Shown here: one piece after another, positions 1 to 6,387 of the stretch | Layout of the letters: every line of letters begins with the position of its first letter | Numbering within the stretch: position 1 is the stretch's first letter | Assembly (NCBI GenBank): GCA_949294425.1 | Contig: CASFHJ010000217.1 | Coordinates: forward strand, 1-10,233 | Length of the DNA: 10,233 nt | DNA from: an uncultured Campylobacter sp. | Lineage (GTDB): Bacteria; Campylobacterota; Campylobacteria; Campylobacterales; Campylobacteraceae | Direction: 5' to 3' | Notes under the pieces: model-generated | Databases searched by the model: none | Seen by the model: the letters and a program-made list of their open reading frames with translations, nothing else | Told to the model about the DNA's origin: nothing | Program-made: the position numbers and the translations under genes

Positions 1-145
1 CAAAGATTTTACTATAAATTCTGGCACACTTAAGATTATTTGTCTTGATCTTGTGGATACAAGCAAAGAAAATTGGCTAGATGAAACTAGAAAAACAATG
101 CAAGATATACTTGATAAAGAGAGATTAAAAAAGAAGGAGAAATAA
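1..145 (+). CDS. 3' end of an unrecognised protein gene (partial)
   Basis: The reading frame is open from the window edge to a TAA at 143-145 and gives a 47-residue C-terminal fragment. It reads as a short hydrophobic strand (LKIICLDLVD) followed by a charged helix that ends in a lysine-rich tail. The stop codon shares its last A with the htpG start (TAATG), and the htpG ribosome-binding site AAGGAG (134-139) lies inside this frame, so the two genes are probably co-transcribed and translationally coupled. There are no membrane segments in the visible part. I do not recognise the family, and the start is outside the window. The lack of stops, the Campylobacter-like codon use and the overlap architecture argue that it is real, but the fragment is short. 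Confidence 0.6.
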   Translation, partial: KDFTINSGTLKIICLDLVDTSKENWLDETRKTMQDILDKERLKKKEK

Positions 146-1962
146 TGGAGTTTAAAACAGAGGTAAATCAACTCTTGCAGCTTATGATACACTCTTTATA
201 CTCAAATAAGGAGATATTTTTAAGAGAGCTTATATCAAATGCAAGTGATGCTTTAGATAAGTTAAATTTATTATCTCTAAGCAAGGAGGAGTATAAAAAT
301 ATAAATTTTGAGCCTCGCATAGATATAAAATTTGACACTGAAAATAAAATTTTAAGCATTAGCGATAATGGCATAGGCATGAATGAGGAGGATTTAAATA
401 ATAATCTTGGAACCATAGCTAAATCAGGCACAAAAAGCTTTTTAGAAAATTTAAGTGGAGATGAAAAAAAGGACTCACAACTAATAGGACAATTTGGGGT
501 GGGCTTTTACTCAGCCTTTATGGTAGCTTCTAGGGTTGAGGTTTTAAGCAAAAAAGCTCTTGATGAAAAGGCTTATTTATGGAGCTCTGATGCAAGTTCT
601 TATGAGATAAAAGAGGCTCAAAAAGAAGGCTTTGGAACCACTATAAAACTCTTTTTAAAGGATGAGGAATTCCTAAGTCCATACCGCATAGAAAGCATAG
701 TTACAAGGTATTCAAACCACATACAATTTCCTATATTTATGGAAAAAGAGGAAAGTCAAAATAATGAAGGTAGCGAGGAAAGAAAAAAAATACTAGTGCA
801 AATAAATGCAGCTAAAGCACTGTGGAGACAAAATAAATCCTCTTTAAAGCAAGATGATTATGATAAATTTTATGAGCAAAATTTTCATGACTCAAACAAA
901 CCTCTACTTAGCATACACACAAGATCAGAAGGCAAGATAGAGTATAACACCTTATTTTACATACCAAGCGTAGCACCCTTTGATCTTTACAGAACGGACT
1001 ATCAAAGCCACCTAAAGCTTTATGTAAAAAGAGTTTTTATAAGCGATGATGATAAGGAGCTTTTGCCTACTTATCTTAGATTTGTGCGTGGTATAGTAGA
1101 TGTTGAGGATCTGCCCCTTAATGTCAGCAGAGAAATTTTACAAGAAAATATCATCTTAAAATCAGTTCAAGAAGCAAGTGTAAAAAAGATACTAAGTGAG
1201 CTTGAAAAAATGCTATCAAAAGATAGAGAAAAATACGAAAAATTTTTTACTATCTTTGGAAAGGTTTTAAAAGAGGGACTTTACGGCTTTAGCACTGAAA
1301 GAGATAAGCTTTTAAAATTACTACTTTTTAAAAGCTCAAATTTAGAAAAGCTAATAAGCCTAGATGAGTATAAACAAGCCTTGCAAGAAGGACAAAAAGA
1401 AATTTTTTACATAACAGGTAGCTCTGAAACCTTGCTTAGATCATCTCCTTTGCTTGAAACTTACAAGCACAAAAACATAAATGTTTTAATCCTTGATGAT
1501 GAGATAGACGCTATAATAGCTCCTATGCTGCCCGAATTTGAAGGCTTAAAATTTGTAGCTATTAATAAAAGTAGTGAAGAAAATAAGGCAAACGAGGAGG
1601 AAGAAAAAGAATTTGCAGGAATTTTAAGCAAGCTTAAAGATATATTAAAAGATGAGGTAAGCGATGTAAAAGCCTCCACTAGACTTCACGATAGCCCTTG
1701 TTGTATAGTTTATGATAAGGACAAGCCAGATCTTGCTATGCAACAACTACTAAGACAAATGGGGCAAGATGAGGAGATAAAACCTATCTTAGAGCTAAAT
1801 TTAAAGCATGAAATTTTACAAAAATTAAAAGAAAATGAGAGCTATACTCACGATATAGCCATACTTCTTTTAAATATGGCAAAGCTTAATGAGGGACTTG
1901 GGGTGAAAAATCCTAAGGAATTTAACGAAATACTAAATAAATTTATAACAAAGGCTTTATAA
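145..1962 (+). CDS. htpG: Hsp90-family ATP-dependent chaperone HtpG
   Basis: Full-length bacterial Hsp90 of 605 residues, the usual size for the family. It is a cytosolic homodimeric chaperone that uses ATP to remodel client proteins. The N-terminal GHKL ATPase domain (about 1-220) has the RELISNASDA helix with catalytic Glu28 and Asn32, the DNGIGM motif (74-79), the GQFGVGFYSAF lid/glycine loop (115-125) and GTTI (164-167). The middle domain (about 220-480) carries PLNVSREILQ, with the ATP-sensing Arg329. The C-terminal dimerisation domain (about 490-605) ends without the eukaryotic MEEVD tail. The ATG at 145 is preceded by AAGGAG 5 bases upstream and gives the canonical N-terminus. It overlaps the upstream stop by one base and its own stop overlaps the next start by one base (TAATG). 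No heat-shock operator is visible next to the start, so control probably acts from a promoter upstream of the window. Confidence 0.98.
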   Translation: MEFKTEVNQLLQLMIHSLYSNKEIFLRELISNASDALDKLNLLSLSKEEYKNINFEPRIDIKFDTENKILSISDNGIGMNEEDLNNNLGTIAKSGTKSFLENLSGDEKKDSQLIGQFGVGFYSAFMVASRVEVLSKKALDEKAYLWSSDASSYEIKEAQKEGFGTTIKLFLKDEEFLSPYRIESIVTRYSNHIQFPIFMEKEESQNNEGSEERKKILVQINAAKALWRQNKSSLKQDDYDKFYEQNFHDSNKPLLSIHTRSEGKIEYNTLFYIPSVAPFDLYRTDYQSHLKLYVKRVFISDDDKELLPTYLRFVRGIVDVEDLPLNVSREILQENIILKSVQEASVKKILSELEKMLSKDREKYEKFFTIFGKVLKEGLYGFSTERDKLLKLLLFKSSNLEKLISLDEYKQALQEGQKEIFYITGSSETLLRSSPLLETYKHKNINVLILDDEIDAIIAPMLPEFEGLKFVAINKSSEENKANEEEEKEFAGILSKLKDILKDEVSDVKASTRLHDSPCCIVYDKDKPDLAMQQLLRQMGQDEEIKPILELNLKHEILQKLKENESYTHDIAILLLNMAKLNEGLGVKNPKEFNEILNKFITKAL

Positions 1963-2276
1963 TGATAAAAAACATAAATATAAACGAAGCAAAACTAGAT
2001 GAATATCAAATTTTTGATGTCCGCTCTGCCTTGGAGTGGGAAGAAGGCGTCTTGGAAAATGCTAACTTAGTGTATCTTTACGATCACAGAGGTTTTTTAA
2101 ACCCAAATTTTATAAATCAGGTCAAGGAGAAATTACAAGAAGGCAAAGAATTAGCCTTTGTGTGTAAGGCTGGACAAAGAAGCTTTATGGCTGCAAAAAT
2201 GGTAGAAGAAGAACTTGGTCTTGATAGTGTAAATTTAGATGGGGGTATGTTAGCTTACAAGGGCAAGTTAAAATGA
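1962..2276 (+). CDS. Single-domain rhodanese-like sulfurtransferase
   Basis: A small cytosolic protein of 104 residues forming one rhodanese homology domain. The family moves sulfane sulfur through a persulfide on a loop cysteine. Visible hallmarks are the N-terminal FDVRSALEWEEG segment (the D-V-R-x(3)-E signature, residues 18-29), the active-site loop CKAGQRS with Cys68 and loop Arg73, and the C-terminal LDGGMLAYKG, which matches the usual L-x-GG-x-x-x-W end but with Tyr instead of Trp. A catalytically competent enzyme is expected. The ATG lies on the htpG stop (TAATG) and is preceded by AAGG at 1951-1954. The gene then overlaps the next one by four bases (ATGA). The sulfur donor, the acceptor and any functional link to HtpG cannot be told from sequence. 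From memory, C. jejuni has the same gene directly after htpG. Confidence 0.9.
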   Translation: MIKNININEAKLDEYQIFDVRSALEWEEGVLENANLVYLYDHRGFLNPNFINQVKEKLQEGKELAFVCKAGQRSFMAAKMVEEELGLDSVNLDGGMLAYKGKLK

Positions 2277-2710
2277 TAACTACCTATCTTCTCATCGCCG
2301 CACTTGCCTTTTTAGCACTTTATTTTGCTATACAAAAATTTACTCTTAAGGTAGATGAGAAGGCTCTTTTAGAGCCTATAAAGGTGGATTTATATCCTAA
2401 ATTTTGTGGTATCATAAATGAAAAGATAAAAGATTTTCAAGAAGCACTTAAAAGTAATAATTTAGACCTAAAAGACTCTACAAAAAAAGAGGAATTTTTA
2501 GAAAAACTAAGCGATTTAGCTAGAGAGCTTAAGCATATACAAAGTATGAATTTAAGTAAAAAAGATGATAAAATTTGGCAAAGTGAGCTTTTTTCCTTAT
2601 TAAAAGACTTTGAAAATTTACTTTTAGAGTATTTAAATGATGCAGAAAAACAAAGCGATGAGCTTAGAGACTTTCTTATGAATGAATTTCAAAGATTACA
2701 AGAAGCTTAG
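2273..2710 (+). CDS. Small one-TM protein with a helical/coiled-coil body
   Basis: A hypothetical protein of 145 residues. The N-terminus (TYLLIAALAFLALYFAIQKF, about 4-23) is a single hydrophobic segment with no clear cleavage site, followed by Lys residues. This suggests a membrane anchor with an N-out, C-in topology by the positive-inside rule. The remainder is highly charged, rich in Lys, Glu, Leu and Asp, and is predicted by eye to be almost all helix with coiled-coil character (for example EFLEKLSDLARELKHI and LKDFENLLLEYLNDAEK). It begins in a four-base ATGA overlap with the rhodanese gene, so translation is probably coupled, and it is the last gene of the htpG operon. No catalytic motif is seen and no function is assigned. 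From memory, C. jejuni carries a similar small membrane protein at the same place. Confidence 0.8.
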   Translation: MITTYLLIAALAFLALYFAIQKFTLKVDEKALLEPIKVDLYPKFCGIINEKIKDFQEALKSNNLDLKDSTKKEEFLEKLSDLARELKHIQSMNLSKKDDKIWQSELFSLLKDFENLLLEYLNDAEKQSDELRDFLMNEFQRLQEA

Positions 2711-2805
2711 AATTTATCCCAAAAAGATCTCTTTGAACTCTTTTAAAAATAAAGCCATCTTATAAGTAAATTTTGTTTAGAATTTGTTAACTATTTATCC
2801 TTTTT

Positions 2806-2814
2806 TGTCATAAT
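2806..2814 (+). promoter_or_regulatory. Extended -10 housekeeping promoter for dcuB
   Basis: A TTTTTTG run leads into TG-T-CATAAT (TG at 2806-2807, hexamer at 2809-2814). This is the Campylobacter sigma-70 style: a T-rich upstream region and an extended -10 with no recognisable -35. The expected transcription start is near 2821, giving a 5' leader of about 27 nt that contains GAAAGG (2834-2839), 8 bases from the dcuB ATG. No operator is recognised in the gap. Confidence 0.6.
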
Positions 2815-2847
2815 TTACTTTTATTTTATTTTTGAAAGGTATTAAGC

Positions 2848-4221
2848 ATGAGTTTTTTAACGAACTTAAGTGAGGGTTGGCAGTTTGGTATTCAACTTGC
2901 CGTTGTGCTTATTTGTCTTTTTTATGGTGCCAGAAAGGGTGGTATAGCTCTTGGGCTTTTGGGCGGTATAGGACTTATAATACTTACCTTTGGTTTTGCA
3001 GTAGCTCCTGGAAAACCTAGCATAGATGTTATGCTTACTATACTTGCTGTTGTTGTTGCCTCTGCTACCTTACAAGCTAGTGGCGGACTTGATGTTATGC
3101 TACAAATAGCTGAATTTGTCCTAAGAAAAAATCCAAAATTCTTAACTATCTTAGCTCCTTTTGTAACATGCACACTTACCATACTTTGTGGGACCGGACA
3201 CGTTGTTTATACCATGATGCCTATCATTTATGATATAGCTATTAAGAATGGAATTCGTCCTGAAAGACCTATGGCAGCTTCATCTGTAGCTTCTCAAATG
3301 GGTATCATAGCAAGCCCTGTTTCAGTGGCTGTGGTATCTTTAACAGCCTATCTTTTAAATGCACAGCATCATTTAGCTGGTTTTGATGGCTATATAGACC
3401 TGCTTAAAATCACCATACCTAGCACACTTTTTGGGGTTTTATGCGTAGGGATTTATTCTTGGTTTAGAGGAAAGGACCTTGACAAAGATGAGGAATTCAA
3501 AGAAAGAATAAAAGATGAGGAATTCAAAAAATACGTATACGGGGATAATAAAACCCTCTTAGGCGTGAGACTTCCTAATAAAGACTGGCTTGCCATGTTT
3601 ATCTTCTTAGGTGCCATTGCTATAGTTGCTATACTTGGAGCCTTTGAGAGCTTAAGACCTAGTTTCAATGGAAAAGCTATGGGAATGGTGTCTGTGATAC
3701 AAATTTTTATGCTTTTAGCTGGTGCTTTGCTTTTGATTTTTACAAATGTAGATGCAAGCAAGATAGGAAAAAATGAGATTTTCCGCTCTGGTATGATAGC
3801 CCTTGTAGCTGTGTTTGGAATTTCTTGGATGGCTGATACTATGTTTGAAGTTCACACTCCTATGATGAAAGCAGCACTTGGAAGCGTAGTGCAAGATCAC
3901 CCTTGGACCTATGCTGTAATGCTACTTTTAATATCAAAATTTGTTAATTCTCAAGCAGCTGCCATAGCAGCCTTTGTTCCTCTGGCTTTAGGCATTGGTG
4001 TTGAACCGGGGATAATAGTAGCCTTTGCAGCAGCTTGTTATGGATACTACATACTTCCTACATATCCAAGCGACCTAGCCACTATACAATTTGACCGCTC
4101 TGGCACTACTCATATAGGCAAATTTGTTATAAACCATAGCTTTATTTTACCCGGACTCATAGGAGTGTTTAGCTCTTGTGTGGCTGGTTATCTTTTAGCC
4201 TTGGTAGCTGGATATATCTAA
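2848..4221 (+). CDS. dcuB: Anaerobic C4-dicarboxylate antiporter DcuB (fumarate/succinate exchange)
   Basis: An integral inner-membrane protein of 457 residues, close to the usual 440-450 of the Dcu family. It exchanges external fumarate, malate or aspartate for internal succinate during fumarate respiration. Strongly conserved blocks are visible: [16 protein letters not shown] (21-36), [15 protein letters not shown] (75-89), [15 protein letters not shown] (108-122), [10 protein letters not shown] (137-146), [18 protein letters not shown] (148-165), FVNSQAAA, and near the C-terminus [21 protein letters not shown]. These blocks match my recollection of E. coli DcuB more closely than DcuA. The start is supported by GAAAGG 8 bases upstream; it adds about eight residues (LSEGWQFG) before the first TM compared with E. 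coli. It has its own promoter and a terminator, so it is monocistronic. A cytoplasmic loop carries a doubled KDEEFK motif. Substrate range is inferred from the family. Confidence 0.95.
   Translation: MSFLTNLSEGWQFGIQLAVVLICLFYGARKGGIALGLLGGIGLIILTFGFAVAPGKPSIDVMLTILAVVVASATLQASGGLDVMLQIAEFVLRKNPKFLTILAPFVTCTLTILCGTGHVVYTMMPIIYDIAIKNGIRPERPMAASSVASQMGIIASPVSVAVVSLTAYLLNAQHHLAGFDGYIDLLKITIPSTLFGVLCVGIYSWFRGKDLDKDEEFKERIKDEEFKKYVYGDNKTLLGVRLPNKDWLAMFIFLGAIAIVAILGAFESLRPSFNGKAMGMVSVIQIFMLLAGALLLIFTNVDASKIGKNEIFRSGMIALVAVFGISWMADTMFEVHTPMMKAALGSVVQDHPWTYAVMLLLISKFVNSQAAAIAAFVPLALGIGVEPGIIVAFAAACYGYYILPTYPSDLATIQFDRSGTTHIGKFVINHSFILPGLIGVFSSCVAGYLLALVAGYI
3484..3528 (+). repeat. In-frame 18-bp direct repeat inside dcuB
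   Basis: The 18-base string beginning AAAGATGAGGAATTC occurs at 3484-3501 and again at 3511-3528, a 27-base period that keeps the frame. It encodes KDEEFK twice (residues 213-218 and 222-227) in the hydrophilic loop after the SWFRGKDL helix end. Confidence 0.85.
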
Positions 4222-4225
4222 AAGA

Positions 4226-4268
4226 TGGTGAAGGCTTTTAGCTTTCACCAAAAAATTTATATTTTTTT
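4226..4268 (+). terminator. Hairpin terminator after dcuB
   Basis: GGTGAAGGCT (4227-4236) pairs with AGCTTTCACC (4240-4249) around a TTT loop. All positions pair except for one G-U wobble, and T4226-A4250 adds an outer pair. The hairpin begins five bases after the dcuB stop. The run of seven T (4262-4268) lies about 12 bases beyond the stem rather than directly after it, so termination strength is uncertain. Confidence 0.6.
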
Positions 4269-4278
4269 AAGTATAAAA

Positions 4279-4287
4279 TGATATAAT
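4279..4287 (+). promoter_or_regulatory. Perfect extended -10 promoter upstream of the MATE gene
   Basis: TG at 4279-4280, one spacer base, then TATAAT (4282-4287), preceded by a T7 run at 4262-4268. This is the best promoter match in the window. The expected start is around 4293-4295, and A4295 is the first purine after C4293 and C4294. That A is also the first base of the ATG of a short upstream ORF. The transcript would carry about 131 nt ahead of the MATE start codon. Confidence 0.7.
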
Positions 4288-4294
4288 ATCTGCC

Positions 4295-4354
4295 ATGAAT
4301 TTTAAGAACTTACATTATAATCACTACATTTTAGCTTCTCAAGCACTTTATTAA
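4295..4354 (+). CDS. Putative 19-residue leader peptide, possibly leaderless
   Basis: A short ORF reads MNFKNLHYNHYILASQALY and ends at TAA (4352-4354). Its ATG coincides with the predicted transcription start of the extended -10 promoter at 4282-4287, so it would be translated from a leaderless message; there is no Shine-Dalgarno sequence before it. It is rich in Tyr (8, 11, 19), His (7, 10) and Asn (2, 5, 9). Its last codons lie inside the first of several competing hairpin elements that end in a T8 tract just before the MATE ribosome-binding site. The layout resembles an attenuation leader. No peptide of this sequence is known to me, and a chance ORF of this length is possible. Confidence 0.4.
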   Translation: MNFKNLHYNHYILASQALY

Positions 4355-4408
4355 AGCACCTTATATCTAACGTTTTACATCTTCGTTGCTTTTTAAAGCC
4401 TTTTTTTT
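4334..4408 (+). promoter_or_regulatory. Attenuator-like leader with alternating GCTT/AAGC elements and T8 tract
   Basis: Five mutually complementary segments follow each other: GCTT (4334-4337), AAGC (4341-4344), AAAGCA (4353-4358), TGCTTT (4387-4392) and AAAGC (4395-4399), followed by C and eight T (4401-4408). Possible exclusive pairings are GCTT/AAGC (4334/4341), CTTT/AAAG (4346-4349 with 4353-4356), AAAGCA/TGCTTT (4353-4358 with 4387-4392, extendable by ACG/CGT) and GCTT/AAGC just before the T-run (4388-4391 with 4396-4399). The last stem is only four pairs, so it is a weak terminator alone, and which fold is 'on' cannot be decided by eye. The MATE ribosome-binding site GAGG (4415-4418) comes directly after. 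Confidence 0.45.
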
Positions 4409-4425
4409 AATTTTGAGGTAAAATT

Positions 4426-5754
4426 ATGTCTGATATATTTGTAAATTCTAGTATGTTTAAACTTTTTTTTAGATTTTCTGTGCCAAACGTGGTTTCTGCC
4501 ATCTTTCTTTCTTCTTATTTTATTATAGATGGAATTTTTGTAGGACTTTATTTAGGAAGTAATTCTCTAGCTGCCATGGGGCTTGTAATGCCTTTTATAA
4601 TGATGTGCTTTGCCTTAGCTGATATGATAGCTGTTGGCTCTAGCGTTCAAATTTCAATACAGCTAGGACAGGGTAAAATACAAAGAGCGAAAATGATCTT
4701 TTCTGCTTGTGTTTTGATAATATTTAGCCTATCTTGCACCATAGCACTTCTTGCCTATCTAAGCTATGATTTTTTAATCTCTTTGCTAAACACCGCAGAA
4801 AATATAAAAGCCTTATCTAAAGAATATGTCTTTGTCTTTATATGCTTTGCACCAATTATCATGCTTTCCTTTGCCATGGATAATTACTTAAGAATTTGTG
4901 CTAAAACCTTTTATAGTATGTGCGTAAACATAGCAGTAACAATAATAAACATAAGCCTTGTTTACATCTTCATAGCTCATTTAAAATTAGGACTTTTTTC
5001 AGCCGCACTTGCTACATGTATAGGCTTTAGCATAGGCACCTTTCTTTCTTTCTTGCCCTTTATATTTTCTAAACTCAGCTTGAAATTTAGCTCCTTATAT
5101 ATGAGTTTTAAGCTTTTTAAAAATATAATTTATAACGGGAGCAGCGAGTTTTTTAACACCATATCCTTTGCTATTTTTATAAGCTTTGCAAACACTATCT
5201 TGCTAAAGCTTAGCGGGGTAAATGCAGTAGCAGTTTTTTCCATAATACTCTACATAGACGCATTTATCTCTATAATCATAATAAGTCTTTGCGATTCCAT
5301 GCAAGCAGCATTTAGTTATAATCTTGGAGCAAAAAATTTACAAAGGATAAAAAGTATTTTAAAAACGCTATTTAGCATATCCTTTTTTGTATCTTTATCC
5401 TCATTTTTAGTAATTTATTTCTTTCACAAAAATATACTATCTCTCTTTGTGCAAGAAGGAGAATTTGAAATTTTTGAACTAGCAAACAAGGCTCTAATTT
5501 TATTTTCCTTTATATATCTTTTCTTGTGGTTTAACATAAGCTCTTCATCTTTTTTAACAGCTCTAAACAAACCGACATCTTCTCTTGCCATAGCTCTTAT
5601 GAGAAATTGTTTCCTGCCTATCTTAGGGCTTTATACCCTACCCTTGTTTTTTGGGCTTAATGGAGTTTTTGCATCTCTTTTTGTATCAAATGTCTTAACA
5701 TGTCTTTTAGCTATATTTTTACTTAAAAAAAGCTTAAAAAATGCGATAAAATAA
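4426..5754 (+). CDS. MATE-family multidrug/toxin efflux transporter
   Basis: An inner-membrane protein of 442 residues with about 12 hydrophobic segments, the standard size and topology of the MATE family, whose members export organic cations or other toxic compounds by Na+ or H+ antiport. Visible family features are FSVPNVVSAIFLSSYFIIDGIFVG in TM1 (17-40, including Asp35), AVGSSVQISIQLGQGK (69-84), which corresponds to the G-x-x-x-x-S-x-x-LG-x-G motif, and in the second half SMQAAFSYNLGAKNLQRI, which matches the QP-x-x-x-YN-x-GA signature. The pattern points to the DinF/MepA-like branch rather than NorM, but this is an impression. The start at 4426 has GAGG seven bases upstream. The gene is single, preceded by a long structured leader, and convergent with the flagellar operon. 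The substrate is unknown. Confidence 0.9.
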   Translation: MSDIFVNSSMFKLFFRFSVPNVVSAIFLSSYFIIDGIFVGLYLGSNSLAAMGLVMPFIMMCFALADMIAVGSSVQISIQLGQGKIQRAKMIFSACVLIIFSLSCTIALLAYLSYDFLISLLNTAENIKALSKEYVFVFICFAPIIMLSFAMDNYLRICAKTFYSMCVNIAVTIINISLVYIFIAHLKLGLFSAALATCIGFSIGTFLSFLPFIFSKLSLKFSSLYMSFKLFKNIIYNGSSEFFNTISFAIFISFANTILLKLSGVNAVAVFSIILYIDAFISIIIISLCDSMQAAFSYNLGAKNLQRIKSILKTLFSISFFVSLSSFLVIYFFHKNILSLFVQEGEFEIFELANKALILFSFIYLFLWFNISSSSFLTALNKPTSSLAIALMRNCFLPILGLYTLPLFFGLNGVFASLFVSNVLTCLLAIFLLKKSLKNAIK

Positions 5755-5760
5755 AGTTAC

Positions 5761-5782
5761 TTAAAGCCTTTCTGGGCTTTAG
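5761..5782. terminator. Hairpin between convergent MATE and flagellar genes
   Basis: TAAAGCC (5762-5768) pairs perfectly with GGCTTTA (5775-5781) around a six-base loop, with a possible extra T-G pair outside. It sits in the 38-base gap between the MATE stop and the stop of the 72-aa gene on the other strand, so it may serve both. Neither side has a clean T-run directly after the stem, so it may be a weak terminator or mainly an RNA 3'-end stabiliser. Confidence 0.5.
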
Positions 5783-5792
5783 AACTTAAAAT

Positions 5793-6011
5793 TTACTCAA
5801 AAAATCTCTTAGCATTTTGTAGTTTTTGTATCCTAGGAGCTAGGAGATCTTTTTTATTTTTTATGAGTTCAAAGGCTTGATCTATCAGTGCTTTAGCCTG
5901 TGTTAACTCATCTATATCATCACTTTTTATCTTTGTATCTAAAAGTCTTTCTATCTCGTTTATATCCTCGTCTATTAAGGCTAGTTTAAAATCATTGAGC
6001 CAGTGCTTCAT
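5793..6011 (-). CDS. Small helical protein downstream of fliS; possible FliT-like flagellar chaperone
   Basis: A 72-residue protein that starts 20 bases inside the 3' end of fliS in another frame. GGAGGG lies 12 bases before the ATG, somewhat far, so translation may depend on ribosomes ending at the fliS stop. It is acidic to neutral and looks fully helical: WLNDFKLALIDEDINEIERLL, DDIDELTQAKALIDQAFELI, and a basic C-terminal helix LLAPRIQKLQNAKRFF. There is no signal peptide or membrane segment. In enteric bacteria the order is fliD-fliS-fliT, and FliT is a short helical chaperone for FliD with a basic C-terminal helix. Position, size and helix pattern suggest an analogous role here, but this is inference and no diagnostic motif is present. 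From memory, C. jejuni has a similar uncharacterised gene after fliS. Confidence 0.75.
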   Translation of the reverse strand: MKHWLNDFKLALIDEDINEIERLLDTKIKSDDIDELTQAKALIDQAFELIKNKKDLLAPRIQKLQNAKRFFE

Positions 6012-6378
6012 TTTGATGAATTTCCCTCCAAGCTTCTAATAAACCTCTTACCACATTTATAACCTCATCTACCTTAGCCTCATCGTTTTTTAAATTTGCT
6101 AGTGCTAAGAGTTGAATTTCTCTAGTGTAAAGCCCGTTTAGATAATAAGCTACATCTCCGCCCTTTTCATAATCAAGGCTATTTATAAGCTCTACAAAGA
6201 TAGCAGTAGCCCTTTTTACATAGTATGTCCTTTGCTCTATGTCCTCATTTTTTATGCAGATTTTTATCCTAGAGCAAAATTTCAAAAGCCCCTCATAAAG
6301 CATTTCTATGAGTTTTTGAGGGGATTCTACTCCTATTTGATTTTGAGTATAGGCATTATATGCTAAATTATTTTGCAT
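5992..6378 (-). CDS. fliS: Flagellin secretion chaperone FliS
   Basis: A protein of 128 residues, normal for FliS, a cytosolic four-helix-bundle chaperone that binds the flagellin C-terminus before export through the flagellar type III apparatus. Visible family features are the N-terminal AYNAYTQNQIGVESPQKLIEMLYEGLLKFC (the aY-x-q-n-q-x-x-x-x-P-x-x-L-I-x-x-L-Y-e-g signature, residues 6-35), the central RATAIFVELINSLDYEKGGDVAYYLNGLYTREIQLL (56-92) and a C-terminal VRGLLEAWREI (109-119). The ATG is preceded by TAAGGA, and the gene follows the fliD stop after nine bases. It overlaps the next gene by 20 bases. It belongs to the flaG-fliD-fliS operon read from the sigma-28 promoter at 9074-9100. 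Confidence 0.95.
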   Translation of the reverse strand: MQNNLAYNAYTQNQIGVESPQKLIEMLYEGLLKFCSRIKICIKNEDIEQRTYYVKRATAIFVELINSLDYEKGGDVAYYLNGLYTREIQLLALANLKNDEAKVDEVINVVRGLLEAWREIHQNEALAQ

Positions 6379-6387
6379 TCCTTATCC

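Noticed and set aside
2241..2245. Homopolymer tracts as phase-variation switches
   Set aside because: The longest G run is only five bases. The poly-A/T runs lie in promoters or are ordinary for this composition, so no Campylobacter-type G/C slippage tract is present.
2715..2750. Possible terminator after the one-TM protein gene (AAAAGA ... TCTTTT)
   Set aside because: The six-pair stem is almost all A-T with an 11-base loop and no proper T-run, so it is not convincing. No clear terminator was found for the htpG operon.
2780..2805. A/T-rich TTGTTAAC-like motif upstream of the dcuB promoter as a possible FNR/CRP-family or response-regulator site
   Set aside because: It is not a full palindrome, and in a 30% GC background such partial matches are expected by chance.
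4316..4321. A second TATAAT hexamer inside the short upstream ORF
   Set aside because: It lacks the TGn extension and the T-run seen before the other promoters in this window, so the promoter at 4282-4287 is preferred. It remains the main alternative and would remove the leader peptide if used.
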